The notes under the pieces: model-generated
Told to the model about the DNA's origin: nothing
What the model saw: only the letters and a program-made list of their open reading frames with translations
The model's database searches: none
Part shown: piece after piece, positions 15,700 through 24,798 of the stretch
Layout: each line of letters opens with the position of its first letter
Position numbering within the stretch: position 1 is the stretch's first letter
Source of the DNA: JABCPE02 sp963516675
Lineage (GTDB): Bacteria; Bacteroidota; Bacteroidia; Flavobacteriales; Weeksellaceae
Length of the DNA: 64,000 bases
Assembly: GCA_963516675.1 (NCBI GenBank)
Contig: CAUQBH010000004.1
Location: forward strand, 62,001 to 126,000
Direction: 5' to 3'
Translations under genes and position numbers: made by a program

Positions 15700-16475
15700 T
15701 ATTTTTTGCTTTCGTTTTGTATTAAATCTCTATAAAGACCTGTTTTCCAACCTTTTTCGTTGATAAATTTCAATAATTCATCAAAGCGCTGTATCATTTC
15801 TTTTCCTGAATTTCGCATCACATAAGCTGGAAAATTAAATTCCTTTTGGTGCAAATCGGTAAATTCCCACGGATGAAAATACAAGACTGCGTATCTTGTT
15901 GATTTCATGCACTTTGCTAATAAAAATTTATAAATCCACAACGGAAAATTATGAAACGAAAGCCAAAAAAGTGGAATTCTGAACCAGCTCACAGCCGTTG
16001 GTATCTGCCACAAGCCGTTTTCATTGAAAAATCGTTTGGAAATATGCAATTTATTGTATCTCCCTGGTAAAAGAGTCGGATTTACAGAAGAATTGTACTC
16101 AAAACCAGCTTTTTTCACTTCTTCGGAATCCACTTCGCGCATTCTGGGCATCCGCAGGCCTTTTATTTCTACATTAAACTGATTTTCAAGCGCTTCTTTG
16201 GACATTTTCAAATGCTCGTTCTCAAAATCAGAATGATAATAAGTATGAGAAGCCAGCTCGTGTCCCTCTGAAATGAGCCTTTCTATAAGGTCTGGAACCT
16301 GCTGTGCAAAAACAACCGTAGAGAAAAAAGTTGCCTTTGCATTATGCTTTTTCAAAATATTCAAAATGGAAATCAATCCCTGCCGAGAAATCGCTATTTG
16401 CCTTTGGAAATCAATATCATAGCCATATTCCTTAGGCATATCAAATTCTTCTATATCAAAACTTAGGTAAATCAT
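15699..16475 (-). CDS. Polysaccharide deacetylase (NodB fold)
   Basis: The 258-aa protein has the metal-binding deacetylase motifs: LSFDIEEFDMP (Asp pair) at the N-terminus and HELASHTYYHSDF (His pair) near residue 85. YFHPWEFTDLHQ occurs near residue 205, as in the exopolysaccharide deacetylase subgroup. No signal peptide is present, so it may act in the cytoplasm on a lipid-linked or nucleotide precursor. It lies between the HIUase-like gene and the terminal glycosyltransferase, coupled to the latter. Confidence 0.85.
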   Translation of the reverse strand: MIYLSFDIEEFDMPKEYGYDIDFQRQIAISRQGLISILNILKKHNAKATFFSTVVFAQQVPDLIERLISEGHELASHTYYHSDFENEHLKMSKEALENQFNVEIKGLRMPRMREVDSEEVKKAGFEYNSSVNPTLLPGRYNKLHISKRFFNENGLWQIPTAVSWFRIPLFWLSFHNFPLWIYKFLLAKCMKSTRYAVLYFHPWEFTDLHQKEFNFPAYVMRNSGKEMIQRFDELLKFINEKGWKTGLYRDLIQNESKK

Positions 16476-16486
16476 TTTTGTAATTA

Positions 16487-16891
16487 TTAGTTTCCTCTGT
16501 AAGTAGAATAGCCATACGGAGACAATGTAATCGGGATATGGTAATGCTGAGTATCCTTTATCTCAAAAACTACTTCTATAAAAGGGTAAAAAGTTTTTTG
16601 TTTCAATCGCTCAAAATAAGGAACAATATGAAAAGTAAGTTTATAGATTCCATTATTATTTTTACCCGATTCTTCTTTCAAAAATTCTTTAATTCTCCCG
16701 TTATTATCCGTGTATTTTTCGTCTATCACTACCCAATTTTGATTTTTATCCTGTTTGTATAGGCTTATTTTTACATTTGGCGCTGGTTTTCCTTGTGAAA
16801 TATCCAAAATATGACTTGACAATTGATATTTTTCTTGCGCTTGAATAAAAGAGCTGAAAAGCATTAACGATATTAAAATTATATTTCTCAT
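16487..16891 (-). CDS. Secreted transthyretin/HIUase-like protein
   Basis: The 134-aa protein has a signal peptide (MRNIILISLMLFSSFIQAQ) and a transthyretin-like domain. LSSHILDISQGKPAPNVKIS carries the N-terminal active-site His of 5-hydroxyisourate hydrolases, and HYHIPITLSPYGYSTYRG the C-terminal one. HIUase hydrolyses 5-hydroxyisourate in urate breakdown and usually ends in YRGS; this one ends YRGN, so the terminal Ser is replaced. No other purine-breakdown genes are near. Its place inside a polysaccharide operon, 11 bp before the deacetylase, is odd. Confidence 0.82.
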   Translation of the reverse strand: MRNIILISLMLFSSFIQAQEKYQLSSHILDISQGKPAPNVKISLYKQDKNQNWVVIDEKYTDNNGRIKEFLKEESGKNNNGIYKLTFHIVPYFERLKQKTFYPFIEVVFEIKDTQHYHIPITLSPYGYSTYRGN

Positions 16892-16903
16892 TTTTATGTA
16901 TTT

Positions 16904-17611
16904 TTATTTATAAAATAATACTCTGAATAAATTTTTAATTTCTTTTGATAATGTAGCATTAGAAAAATTGGTAAATTCAATATTTTCATTAGGAGTTACT
17001 ACAATTTCCTTTATTTTTAATTTTCTCTTAACAACCTTTAATAAAAACTCAAAGTCCATAATAAAAGAATTACTTTTTGTTTCTATTAAAATGGGCGCTA
17101 CACTATATTTCATTCCTTTAAGACCTGCCTGCGAATCTCTTATTTTTCCTTTTGATAATACATAGGAAAATAATTTCACAAATTGTGAAATTATTTTCCG
17201 TTTAAACGGAAGTTTTTTATTATAAGATGAATCTCGAATAGAAATTACCACATCTGTTTCATCATTTTGTAAGGCCTCATAAAGATTATAAAGAGCCTTT
17301 ATACCAAAAGGAAAATCAATATCATAGAATGCCACAATATCAGCATTGGAATGTTTTACACCTTCTTTTATAGCTCCTCCTTTTCCTTTGTTTTGTGGTA
17401 AATCTACAAAAAGAAAATTATCACCAAATAAAACTTTATATCTCTCAATATGAAGAAGATAGTCTTTATTGGAAGAACCATCATTTACCAAGATAATTCT
17501 AAAATCCTTGATTATTTTGTCGATAATCAAATGAGAAAGATTATTTTCAAATATCTGTAAAATATGTTCTTTTGTGTTATAAAAAGGAACGATGATATCT
17601 ATTTTCTTCAT
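16904..17611 (-). CDS. Glycosyltransferase family 2
   Basis: The chosen start MKKIDIIVPFYNTKEH is three codons inside the longest frame and gives about 235 aa. GT-A features are IDIIVPFYN at the N-terminus, ILVNDGSSNKD (nucleotide-sugar binding) and VAFYDIDFPFGIKAL (the DxD-like metal site). GT2 enzymes add sugars from nucleotide or lipid donors. The start overlaps the end of the upstream GT87 gene, showing operon coupling. A C-terminal membrane helix is not evident. Confidence 0.85.
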   Translation of the reverse strand: MKKIDIIVPFYNTKEHILQIFENNLSHLIIDKIIKDFRIILVNDGSSNKDYLLHIERYKVLFGDNFLFVDLPQNKGKGGAIKEGVKHSNADIVAFYDIDFPFGIKALYNLYEALQNDETDVVISIRDSSYNKKLPFKRKIISQFVKLFSYVLSKGKIRDSQAGLKGMKYSVAPILIETKSNSFIMDFEFLLKVVKRKLKIKEIVVTPNENIEFTNFSNATLSKEIKNLFRVLFYK

Positions 17612-18773
17612 TTTCTTCAAAATTTAAAAAACACATTTCCCAAATGATACTCAGCCAAATAAGCGCTGGCGGAACTGCCCGTAAAGAGTACCGAATAATA
17701 TAGGGTTCTTTCAGCGGTTTGAATATATCTGTTGGGGAAAGTGATGCTAAAATAGCTAAGGATAACAAAATGATTTTCAAGGTTTTATTTTTATTCGGAG
17801 TAGAAACAAACCAAATTCCTATCCCTACATAAGCGATGATATAAGTACTATTTTCTGTCCCTGTGCTGAACAAACAGAGAAATATACTCACCGATGCCAA
17901 CAATAACAATCTGAACTTCAAGTTTTTATACTGATTTATTCGTAAATAAGGCAGCGCAAATAAAACTAGTCCAATAGCAATCACCACCAAATTATTATTA
18001 TAAATTCCCGTTCGCTGCAAAAATCCTAAAAGGGAAAGATTTTGCAAATTATAATGCGAGGTGTCTAAATTTGAGCCGTTTTTCTCCGAAAGAGAAATAT
18101 ACCATTCGTAATATTGAGAAATTACATAATCCGTTGAGGAATAAAGCATTGGCAAACAAAATAACAGCCCGAGCCACAGCAGTCCAGACCACACAAAACG
18201 CCATTTATCTTTAGCAAAAAAGAAAAATGCCAGACCTACAATTCCATAAAGCTTCGTTAAAAGCCCAATAACAATGAACAGCGTAGCCCAGTGGCTTTTC
18301 CCTTTTTCAATGAAAACAAATGATCCCAAAAGCAGGGCTATAATGCTGATATTGAATTGCTGCATCGCTGCTGCAGTATATAAATCGTGAGCGGAGATGA
18401 ATAAAACGCCTATAATTGCCCATTTTGGGAGAGGAAGCTGGCGAATAGCCCAATACAAAAATGCTGAATTAGCCAAAATCCATAACGAACAGCCCAGCCA
18501 ATTAGGCAAAACAGCAAAAGGTGCTATAATCCCGCTGAAAAATATTCCATAATGATTCATATCAAAATATTCCTCTGGATATGGAACATAAAGCGGAAGC
18601 TGCTGTATCGTATGCCAGAAAACTCCTTTGAATATCAGATAGTTATTATGCTTTTCTGGTCGGAAAGCTATCTGGAGAACAGCCACCAAAGACAACCCAA
18701 ACCACAAAACAGTAATAAAACGATAATTCTGAAAGAACTTTTTTATCATTAAATTCATATTTCCTTTTAACAA
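17577..18773 (-). CDS. GT87-type membrane glycosyltransferase
   Basis: The 398-aa integral membrane protein has about ten hydrophobic helices. A conserved-looking periplasmic loop, PLYVPYPEEYFDMNHYGIFF near residue 60, contains the acidic residue typical of GT-C (DUF2029/GT87) enzymes. These use polyprenyl-phosphate sugars to extend glycans outside the inner membrane. The alternative start MNLMIKKF lies five codons in. It overlaps the GT2 gene downstream and follows the acyltransferase by seven bases. Confidence 0.78.
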   Translation of the reverse strand: MLKGNMNLMIKKFFQNYRFITVLWFGLSLVAVLQIAFRPEKHNNYLIFKGVFWHTIQQLPLYVPYPEEYFDMNHYGIFFSGIIAPFAVLPNWLGCSLWILANSAFLYWAIRQLPLPKWAIIGVLFISAHDLYTAAAMQQFNISIIALLLGSFVFIEKGKSHWATLFIVIGLLTKLYGIVGLAFFFFAKDKWRFVWSGLLWLGLLFCLPMLYSSTDYVISQYYEWYISLSEKNGSNLDTSHYNLQNLSLLGFLQRTGIYNNNLVVIAIGLVLFALPYLRINQYKNLKFRLLLLASVSIFLCLFSTGTENSTYIIAYVGIGIWFVSTPNKNKTLKIILLSLAILASLSPTDIFKPLKEPYIIRYSLRAVPPALIWLSIIWEMCFLNFEENEENRYHRSFL

Positions 18774-18780
18774 CTATCTA

Positions 18781-19344
18781 TCATTTCACAGGTTTATAAT
18801 TATGTGGCAGATTTTCCCTTATATACTTATCTAGAAGGCGCCTATTTTTCTCTAATTCACGAGGATATAAAACATTATTTTTCAATGCTTTATCACCATA
18901 CTCTTCTATTGTACAGATAAACCTAGCTGGAACTCCAGCATAGACAGTATTATCTGGCATAGATGAATTAAGTAAAGAGCCTGCTCCTAAAATACAATTA
19001 TTTCCCATACTAGCACCTGGAAGGAAAATACAATTGTTTCCCACAAAACAATTTTCTCCTATTCTGATTCTTCCAAAATTCCTAGCATCTTTGTATTTTT
19101 CCATACTTCGTATAACATACATTGCCCCATCATGAGTAATAAAAGAACATCCTGCGGTTATTTTAGTTTTACTTCCTATTTCCACCAAATAAGGTTCTGA
19201 ACCAAAATCAGGAGTATCAATAAGTATAACACCTTTCCCGAGTTTCAATCCTCTTGATTTACAAACTTCAATATAGGCTTTATGATATATTTTCTTAAAA
19301 ATTGTATGGATTTTAATAAAGATTCTATATAAATAATTTATCAT
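18781..19344 (-). CDS. Hexapeptide-repeat (left-handed beta-helix) acyltransferase
   Basis: The 187-aa protein shows hexapeptide repeats: IGSKTKITAGCSFITHDG, IRIGENCFVGNNCIFLPGAS and GNNCILGAGSLLNSSMPDN, ending with the usual YAGVPARFI cap. It is most like sugar O-acetyltransferases or serine acetyltransferase relatives that decorate capsule or O-antigen. His in ITHDG is the likely catalytic base. It overlaps the upstream GT4 gene by four bases (ATGA). Confidence 0.85.
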   Translation of the reverse strand: MINYLYRIFIKIHTIFKKIYHKAYIEVCKSRGLKLGKGVILIDTPDFGSEPYLVEIGSKTKITAGCSFITHDGAMYVIRSMEKYKDARNFGRIRIGENCFVGNNCIFLPGASMGNNCILGAGSLLNSSMPDNTVYAGVPARFICTIEEYGDKALKNNVLYPRELEKNRRLLDKYIRENLPHNYKPVK

Positions 19345-20504
19345 TTTGTATATACTTTAGTGATGATACTTTCTACTTTATCAAATATTTTTTGATTGTC
19401 AAATTGCTTTTCTGAATCTTTTAGATTTTGTTGTATTTCTGCAATGAGAGGTTTATTTGTTAGAAATTCTTTCATTCCTTTATAAATACTATCCACATCA
19501 TAATCAACAATATACCCATTCTTCTTATGAGTTATCATCTCTGGAATTCCTCCCACATTAGTAGCTAAAATAGGTTTTTGAAGGATTAATGTTTCAGCTA
19601 TAATAAGTGGCCAACCCTCAGACTCAGAAGGCATTACAAAAAATTCTGCATTTTTCACATAAGGATAGGGATTCATTTTTGTACCCATAAGCTTGAAAGT
19701 ACCCTCTACTCCATATTGTATTGATTTATCTTTCAATAACTTATAATCCTCTCCATCTCCTATCAAAATAATTTGATGATGCATTCCCTCATTAATTAGT
19801 CTTTTATGAGCCTCCAAAAGGGTTCTTTGTCCTTTTCTAAAATGCAGTCTAGCAACAGATACAAAAGTAGGTACATTGCCAAAATCCACCGGAAATTCGT
19901 TTGATTTATCTTTTAACTCCTGAATAGGTATAGCATTCAAAACTACCTCGCCTTCTGGTAGTTTCAGTTCTGGATACTTTTCTTTAAGGACATCCCTACA
20001 CTGCTGCGAACCATAAATAATATAGTCAAACTGTTTCAGTTCATTAAAAATCCTCTCTCTATGTGGAGTGAAAACATCTATTGTCAAGTCAGAATGCAAC
20101 CAACCTATTTTTTTTGATTTTTTATTAGAAGAATTAATAACATCCGAAAACATCGTGTAGCCAGTCGCTATTTCTACATCAGCATCATTCTTTAAAATAA
20201 ATTTATCTGGAATAATTGGAAATTTCCTAAACATCCATAATTTCATCCCTCTCAAAACAAGCTGCAAAAAATTGACAACCTTATTTTTACAAAAGTCTTC
20301 TTTTCCTTTAGCTAAAACTTTAAATGGAATAAAACTAGGAATTTGATTTCTTAATTCCCCTTGAAATAAATTTAGACAGAGTGAAATATCAAATTTCTCT
20401 CTATCGAGATTATTCAGCATACTAAGTAGCACCTTTTCCACTCCTCCCATTTCCATAGAACGATGCCGAAAAAGAACTTTTATTTTTTTATTTGTATCAC
20501 TCAT
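19341..20504 (-). CDS. Glycosyltransferase family 4, first gene of the polysaccharide cluster
   Basis: The 387-aa GT-B protein starts with KVLFRHRSMEMGGVEKVLLS, the acceptor-side glycine motif. Near the C-terminus it has VARLHFRKGQRTLLEAH and the donor signature FFVMPSESEGWPLIIAETLI. It opens a same-strand run of seven genes with overlaps or gaps of about 15 bp or less. This is consistent with one transcript making a surface glycan. No flippase or polymerase gene is in the run, so other parts are probably elsewhere. Confidence 0.88.
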   Translation of the reverse strand: MSDTNKKIKVLFRHRSMEMGGVEKVLLSMLNNLDREKFDISLCLNLFQGELRNQIPSFIPFKVLAKGKEDFCKNKVVNFLQLVLRGMKLWMFRKFPIIPDKFILKNDADVEIATGYTMFSDVINSSNKKSKKIGWLHSDLTIDVFTPHRERIFNELKQFDYIIYGSQQCRDVLKEKYPELKLPEGEVVLNAIPIQELKDKSNEFPVDFGNVPTFVSVARLHFRKGQRTLLEAHKRLINEGMHHQIILIGDGEDYKLLKDKSIQYGVEGTFKLMGTKMNPYPYVKNAEFFVMPSESEGWPLIIAETLILQKPILATNVGGIPEMITHKKNGYIVDYDVDSIYKGMKEFLTNKPLIAEIQQNLKDSEKQFDNQKIFDKVESIITKVYTK

Positions 20505-20748
20505 TATTTTTCTCTCAAAACAATATGAAATTCAAGGAAATATTTAAAACCTATCCTCCCTAATCTCACCGCACAAATTTAATAAATTTCTGGATAGTTC
20601 GCTTCTTTCTTTAAAACCCTTATTTCATTCGCTTTGGGAATAATTATACTTTAAACTTTTTCACTTTCATTACAAATCAGACAAAAATGATTTATCTATT
20701 TCCAAATATATAATGTTATTTTCATCTTTTTTAACTTTGTATTAAAAT

Positions 20749-21234
20749 TTAAAAACCATAATCAGTTGTCATCTTTCCTTTGAAAATAGGTTTTTCTTCT
20801 GTGGGAATTAAGTGTAAGTCAAAAGTTTTACCTAAAATATCATCTATATAACTTACAATTATGAGGTGATACCAACCATTAGACACCGCAAATGACAGAC
20901 TTTTGTTTTCAGTGAACCTTGTAATATCTGATAAATAACCTATTCCTATCACCTTTATTTCTCCAGAGACCACCTGTAAAACCCATCCCTGAGAAATTAC
21001 TTTATAATTAACAGGAAGTTTTTCAAGGATTTTAAAAGCATAATCATCAGCCATTACTCCTATGATAGGAACAACTATTCCTTCTTGAGTAATGTTATCA
21101 CCATGCTGTGTTTCCGTAAAATATGCAAGCACATTTTTATCATTAAGATGATAACGATACAGATATTCCTGCATCAGCTGAGGCTCATAAATAGCAAAAC
21201 CTTCTAATTCCGCAAAAATCTTCTCAGTATTCAT
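20749..21234 (-). CDS. Unknown protein in second accessory island
   Basis: The 161-aa protein is not recognised. It appears strand-rich (GWVLQVVSGEIKVIGIGYL, then GWYHLIIVSYIDDILG) with no signal peptide, and ends KMTTDYGF. It lies downstream of a SUKH gene on the same strand with a 39-bp gap. Immunity function is suggested only by that neighbourhood. Confidence 0.65.
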   Translation of the reverse strand: MNTEKIFAELEGFAIYEPQLMQEYLYRYHLNDKNVLAYFTETQHGDNITQEGIVVPIIGVMADDYAFKILEKLPVNYKVISQGWVLQVVSGEIKVIGIGYLSDITRFTENKSLSFAVSNGWYHLIIVSYIDDILGKTFDLHLIPTEEKPIFKGKMTTDYGF

Positions 21235-21273
21235 TGATTTACTTGATTTAAAGAAAATATATGATTAAAACCT

Positions 21274-22137
21274 TTATTCAGTATCTTTTATCCAATCATA
21301 AAAACCACTTTCTCGCAATTTAGCTTCATACTCTTGAATAGCCTGTTCATCGTAATTTTCTCTTTGGATGAACTTTTCCTTTCCAAAATAAACATCCATT
21401 GGGTTCAGTCCATAGAGTTGAGCGATGAGTGATGCTAAGTTCATACCAGAGTAATGCTCATAAAGCACATAAGTCATCAGCCTAAAATCTGTTTCCTCTA
21501 TCTTAGGAAAAGCCTTTTTGATAAACTGAAGTGATTTCTCAAACCATACTTTTTCAGGAGCTACTACCTCATTCAGCCAGTCGGTATACCACATCTCAAA
21601 GGTGAGTTTTTCTCCTTTTTCATTAAACTCAGGCGACAGTCCGCCATAATCCTGACGACTATCGAGCCATATATAGCCTTTTTCCTTACCATTCACCACC
21701 AAAAGATAAGAAGCTCCGTGCCCTATATGGCATATTTGCAAGCAACCGCTGATGCGCTTTGTATCCATATAGGCTTCCACCTGCTCTGGCGTAGGGCGTT
21801 CACCTCCATCCCAATCAATACTATTAAGCCATTCCTCTTCATTCCAAGCTTCAGTGTAAGGGAAAGGCGTAGAGAGGTCTATAGTCCGGTCTCTCCACAT
21901 CAAATCTTCTGTTGCTTCTTTAAGGGAACGCAGTCCGTAATCGGGACCCACACAGCCATTGGCGATTTGGGTAATGAAGGTGCGGTAATCCGCAGGGAAA
22001 GTGATATGATTTTCTTTCTCTATTTGGGCTACTTTTTCTTCTTTCAGCACAGGATTTATATACACTTCTCTGTGTTTTTTTAGCTGAGGAAATTCCAAAA
22101 GTATTTGCAATTTCTTTTTAATTTCTTCTATATTCAT
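21274..22137 (-). CDS. SMI1/KNR4 (SUKH) family protein
   Basis: The 287-aa protein has the SUKH opening: an N-terminal helix, then KVAQIEKENHITFPADYRTF (the LP/FP-x-DY-x-x-F signature) and NGCVGPDYGLRSL. LQICHIGHGASYLLVVNGK and GYIWLDSRQDYGGLSP follow, which are common in SUKH proteins that bind toxins. The C-terminal 90 residues form an extra helical part. It is cytoplasmic. It carries more G and C than the neighbouring accessory genes. Confidence 0.85.
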   Translation of the reverse strand: MNIEEIKKKLQILLEFPQLKKHREVYINPVLKEEKVAQIEKENHITFPADYRTFITQIANGCVGPDYGLRSLKEATEDLMWRDRTIDLSTPFPYTEAWNEEEWLNSIDWDGGERPTPEQVEAYMDTKRISGCLQICHIGHGASYLLVVNGKEKGYIWLDSRQDYGGLSPEFNEKGEKLTFEMWYTDWLNEVVAPEKVWFEKSLQFIKKAFPKIEETDFRLMTYVLYEHYSGMNLASLIAQLYGLNPMDVYFGKEKFIQRENYDEQAIQEYEAKLRESGFYDWIKDTE

Positions 22138-22225
22138 GTTTTAATTATCACTAATTTCCAAATCTTAGTTTTTACAATGCTCAATTGTGCAAATGGTGTT
22201 CTCTGTTTTTAAAATTACCAAATAT

Positions 22226-22861
22226 TTATCTTAATTTCTCTATATCAAAATATTCACTTTTGATGTTGTTTTTATAGTCAAGTAAATATAAGAAATCATC
22301 ATAACGCTTAGGACAACGGATAAAGTTATGAGAGGTATTTATATCAATCATTTTATCTGCTGTTTTCCAGTCCTTTTTAGGGGGATAAGTTTCTGTAATA
22401 GTAACAGAAGCCCTATTATCTAAAGCGAAATCTATTGAGGTACAAGTATTTTTACGAGGAGTAAAAGTCTTATTTGTTATTCCCTGTAAAAATAAATCGT
22501 TATTCTCGAAATAAACAATTTTTTCTGATTTAAAATATTCGTACCCATCAACACGATCATATCGCAAGAATAAAGGAAACATATACTTACCTTGATATGA
22601 GTCTATAAACTTAATATTTATAGTCCGAGGGTACACTTCTATAAAGGCAAATATTCCCTCGTCCTTAAAAATAGTCATTACATAATATTCATTGTTTTCA
22701 AAGGCATATTTAGCCCATTCTTCTGCATTTGTAAGATATTTTTTTTGTTCTTTGTTAGGTTTGCAATTAAGCCAAATATCTATGATGTTTTGTAATGTAT
22801 CTTCTTCAGACATCACCTCTTGCTTTAGCTCATTAAATTGTAAATACTCTATTCTGTACAT
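22226..22861 (-). CDS. Unknown protein in second accessory island
   Basis: The 211-aa protein is not recognised. It has a helical N-terminus (LQNIIDIWLNCKPNKEQKKY) and a strand-rich middle (IFAFIEVYPRTINIKFIDSY), then KDWKTADKMIDINTSHNFI and a C-terminal RYDDFLYLLDYK. No signal peptide or membrane segment is seen. It is A+T rich and follows the Imm17-like gene by 26 bp, so the two may be co-transcribed. Immunity function is inferred from context. Confidence 0.65.
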   Translation of the reverse strand: MYRIEYLQFNELKQEVMSEEDTLQNIIDIWLNCKPNKEQKKYLTNAEEWAKYAFENNEYYVMTIFKDEGIFAFIEVYPRTINIKFIDSYQGKYMFPLFLRYDRVDGYEYFKSEKIVYFENNDLFLQGITNKTFTPRKNTCTSIDFALDNRASVTITETYPPKKDWKTADKMIDINTSHNFIRCPKRYDDFLYLLDYKNNIKSEYFDIEKLR

Positions 22862-22887
22862 TTTAAACTTTAAAATTGATTAAATTT

Positions 22888-23169
22888 TCACTTCCATTCA
22901 CTGTAAATTTGATACATAAAATACAGCCCTATTCCCATAAAAAACAACCCGCCTAAAAATCCTATAAAACGAGCAGTATCCCTCCCCATATAGCGGCTTA
23001 TCTGCCCCATAGTCCAGTTGTTTTGATAATGTTCATCAGGTTCATACAGCCAATCCCAGTCCTTTACTGCTCCCAAAACCAAACAAACCCCAAAGACAAA
23101 AGACATAAGCGAAAGCACTCCCCCAAATGCTAAAGGATTTTCTTTTATCCAATTTTTCAGCTCTTCCAT
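22888..23169 (-). CDS. Imm17-like small membrane immunity protein
   Basis: The 93-aa protein has two hydrophobic helices (FGGVLSLMSFVFGVCLVLGA and FIGFLGGLFFMGIGLYFMYQ). They surround a soluble loop with KDWDWLYEPDEHYQN and a basic segment ISRYMGRDTARF. The KxWDWLFEPD-like segment and two-helix design match what I recall of the Imm17 family. Imm17 is thought to protect against a membrane-acting or periplasmic toxin. It is the first gene of the island, just downstream of the dapD terminator. Confidence 0.7.
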   Translation of the reverse strand: MEELKNWIKENPLAFGGVLSLMSFVFGVCLVLGAVKDWDWLYEPDEHYQNNWTMGQISRYMGRDTARFIGFLGGLFFMGIGLYFMYQIYSEWK

Positions 23170-23190
23170 GTTCTCCCTATTTTTAACAAA

Positions 23191-23214
23191 AAAGCGCCCT
23201 AATTAGAGCGCTTT
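23191..23214 (-). terminator. dapD terminator
   Basis: The minus strand reads AAAGCGC, a 10-nt loop with CTAATTAG, then GCGCTTT followed by TTTG, just past the dapD stop. It separates dapD from the immunity island. Confidence 0.85.
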
Positions 23215-23221
23215 AAATATA

Positions 23222-24034
23222 TTATACAGAAACATTATTTTCTCTAAGAGCATCATTCAGAGATGTTTTCTTATCCGTAGATTCCTTTCTCTTACCAATA
23301 ATCAAAGCACATGGTACCTGATATTCCCCTGCTGGAAATTTTTTAGTATAGCTCCCTGGTATCACTACCGAACGAGCTGGAACTCTGCCTTTTAGCTCCA
23401 CAGGTTCATTCCCTGTCACATCTATAATTTTAGTAGATGCTGTAAGAACTACATTCGCTCCCAAAACTGCTTCTTTTTCCACACGAACCCCCTCTACTAC
23501 TATACATCTAGAACCCACAAAGACATCATCTTCTATAATCACAGGAGCAGCCTGTAATGGCTCTAAAACTCCACCAATACCTACTCCTCCGCTTAGATGC
23601 ACATTTTTACCAATCTGAGCGCAACTACCTACTGTAGCCCATGTATCAACCATAGTTCCGCTGTCTACATACGCACCAATATTTACATAAGAAGGCATCA
23701 AAATAGCCCTCGAAGCGATAAAAGCTCCCTCTCTTGCCACTGCATGAGGAACAACACGAACCCCCTTCTCTGCATAGTTTTTCTTTAATGGAATTTTGTC
23801 ATGAAACTCAAAAGGTCCTACCTCTATCGTTTTCATCTGCTGGATAGGGAAATACATCACCACCGCTTTTTTCACCCATTCATTCACCTGCCATCCATCA
23901 GAAACAGGCTCTGCTACTCTTATTTTCCCTAAATCCAATTCACGGATTACAGAGCGAACAGCCTCCTGATAATCAGCTTGTTTTAGTAATTCTCTATTTT
24001 CCCAAGCTTCTTCTATTTTTTGTTGTAAACTCAT
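23222..24034 (-). CDS. dapD: Tetrahydrodipicolinate N-succinyltransferase
   Basis: DapD succinylates tetrahydrodipicolinate in lysine and meso-diaminopimelate synthesis. MSLQQKIEEAWENRE is the family start, 14 codons inside the longest frame, giving 270 aa. The left-handed beta-helix is clear: IASRAILMPSYVNIGAYVDS, GTMVDTWATVGSCAQIGKNV and VHLSGGVGIGGVLEPLQA. The PVIIEDDVFVGSRC segment with VEGVRVEKEAVLG is characteristic of DapD. It is probably expressed alone, with its own terminator. Confidence 0.95.
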   Translation of the reverse strand: MSLQQKIEEAWENRELLKQADYQEAVRSVIRELDLGKIRVAEPVSDGWQVNEWVKKAVVMYFPIQQMKTIEVGPFEFHDKIPLKKNYAEKGVRVVPHAVAREGAFIASRAILMPSYVNIGAYVDSGTMVDTWATVGSCAQIGKNVHLSGGVGIGGVLEPLQAAPVIIEDDVFVGSRCIVVEGVRVEKEAVLGANVVLTASTKIIDVTGNEPVELKGRVPARSVVIPGSYTKKFPAGEYQVPCALIIGKRKESTDKKTSLNDALRENNVSV

Positions 24035-24079
24035 TTTTATATTACTATTAAATTTTATAAATTCAAAAAAAATCACATT

Positions 24080-24643
24080 TTAAAGAACCCTTCTCGCGAA
24101 AAGAAACGCCTTATCCCAATAAGCCTCTTCCAGTGAAGAAATAATCACACCTTTACTCGTAGATGCATGGATAAATTTAATTTCTCCATCATCTGTTATC
24201 GTATGAACTATCCCCACATGAGAAACCCTTTTCCCACCAGCCGTAGCAAAGAACAATAAATCACCATGTTTTACATTTTCTATATTGATTCCTACACCTT
24301 CTTTAGCTTGGTCAGCAGAGCGTCTGGTAAGTTTAATATCATTTTCCGCAAAAACAGTATTCACAAATCCTGAGCAGTCAAATCCAGAATAAGTCATCCC
24401 TCCCGCTCTATAAGGAGCTCCAAGGTATTTCTCTGCATCAGAAAGGATGTTTGCTGCTTTGGCATTAGGTCCCTCCTTTGAAGATTTTTTATTTTTTGAT
24501 TTTGATGGCTTTTCATTATTTGTATTATATGAATAAGAATTGTTATTAGAAATATTTTTATTTCCATAAACTCTAGCTGGCTGAGATGCTCCACATGACC
24601 ACAAAGAAAATGTAACCACAACTAATAATACGGTTTTTTTCAT
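24080..24643 (-). CDS. NlpC/P60 cell-wall peptidase lipoprotein
   Basis: The 187-aa lipoprotein has a lipobox at residues 14-17 (LWSC). A Lys/Ser/Asn-rich linker follows, then an NlpC/P60 domain. The catalytic Cys lies in YSGFDCSGFVNTVF and the His in RVSHVGIVHTI; HASTSKGVIISS supplies the third position. Such enzymes cut peptide stems of peptidoglycan, usually from the periplasmic face of the outer membrane. It lies upstream of dapD on the same strand with a 45-bp gap, and divergent from rpoD. Confidence 0.92.
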   Translation of the reverse strand: MKKTVLLVVVTFSLWSCGASQPARVYGNKNISNNNSYSYNTNNEKPSKSKNKKSSKEGPNAKAANILSDAEKYLGAPYRAGGMTYSGFDCSGFVNTVFAENDIKLTRRSADQAKEGVGINIENVKHGDLLFFATAGGKRVSHVGIVHTITDDGEIKFIHASTSKGVIISSLEEAYWDKAFLFARRVL

Positions 24644-24666
24644 CGAATAAAATTTTTGCTAAACGC

Positions 24667-24674
24667 CAAAGATA
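24667..24674 (-). promoter_or_regulatory. -7 box of the NlpC/P60 gene
   Basis: The minus strand reads TATCTTTG, a perfect TAnnTTTG box, 23 bp before the start codon. Confidence 0.6.
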
Positions 24675-24798
24675 GTAAAAAATAAGCGAATTCACAAAAG
24701 AAAACAATACATTTTGCAGAAAAAATGTTTTTAGGTGTAACCTTTATGATAATCCCATCGTATATGTAATTAGTAAATTACAAAATACTATTTATCAA

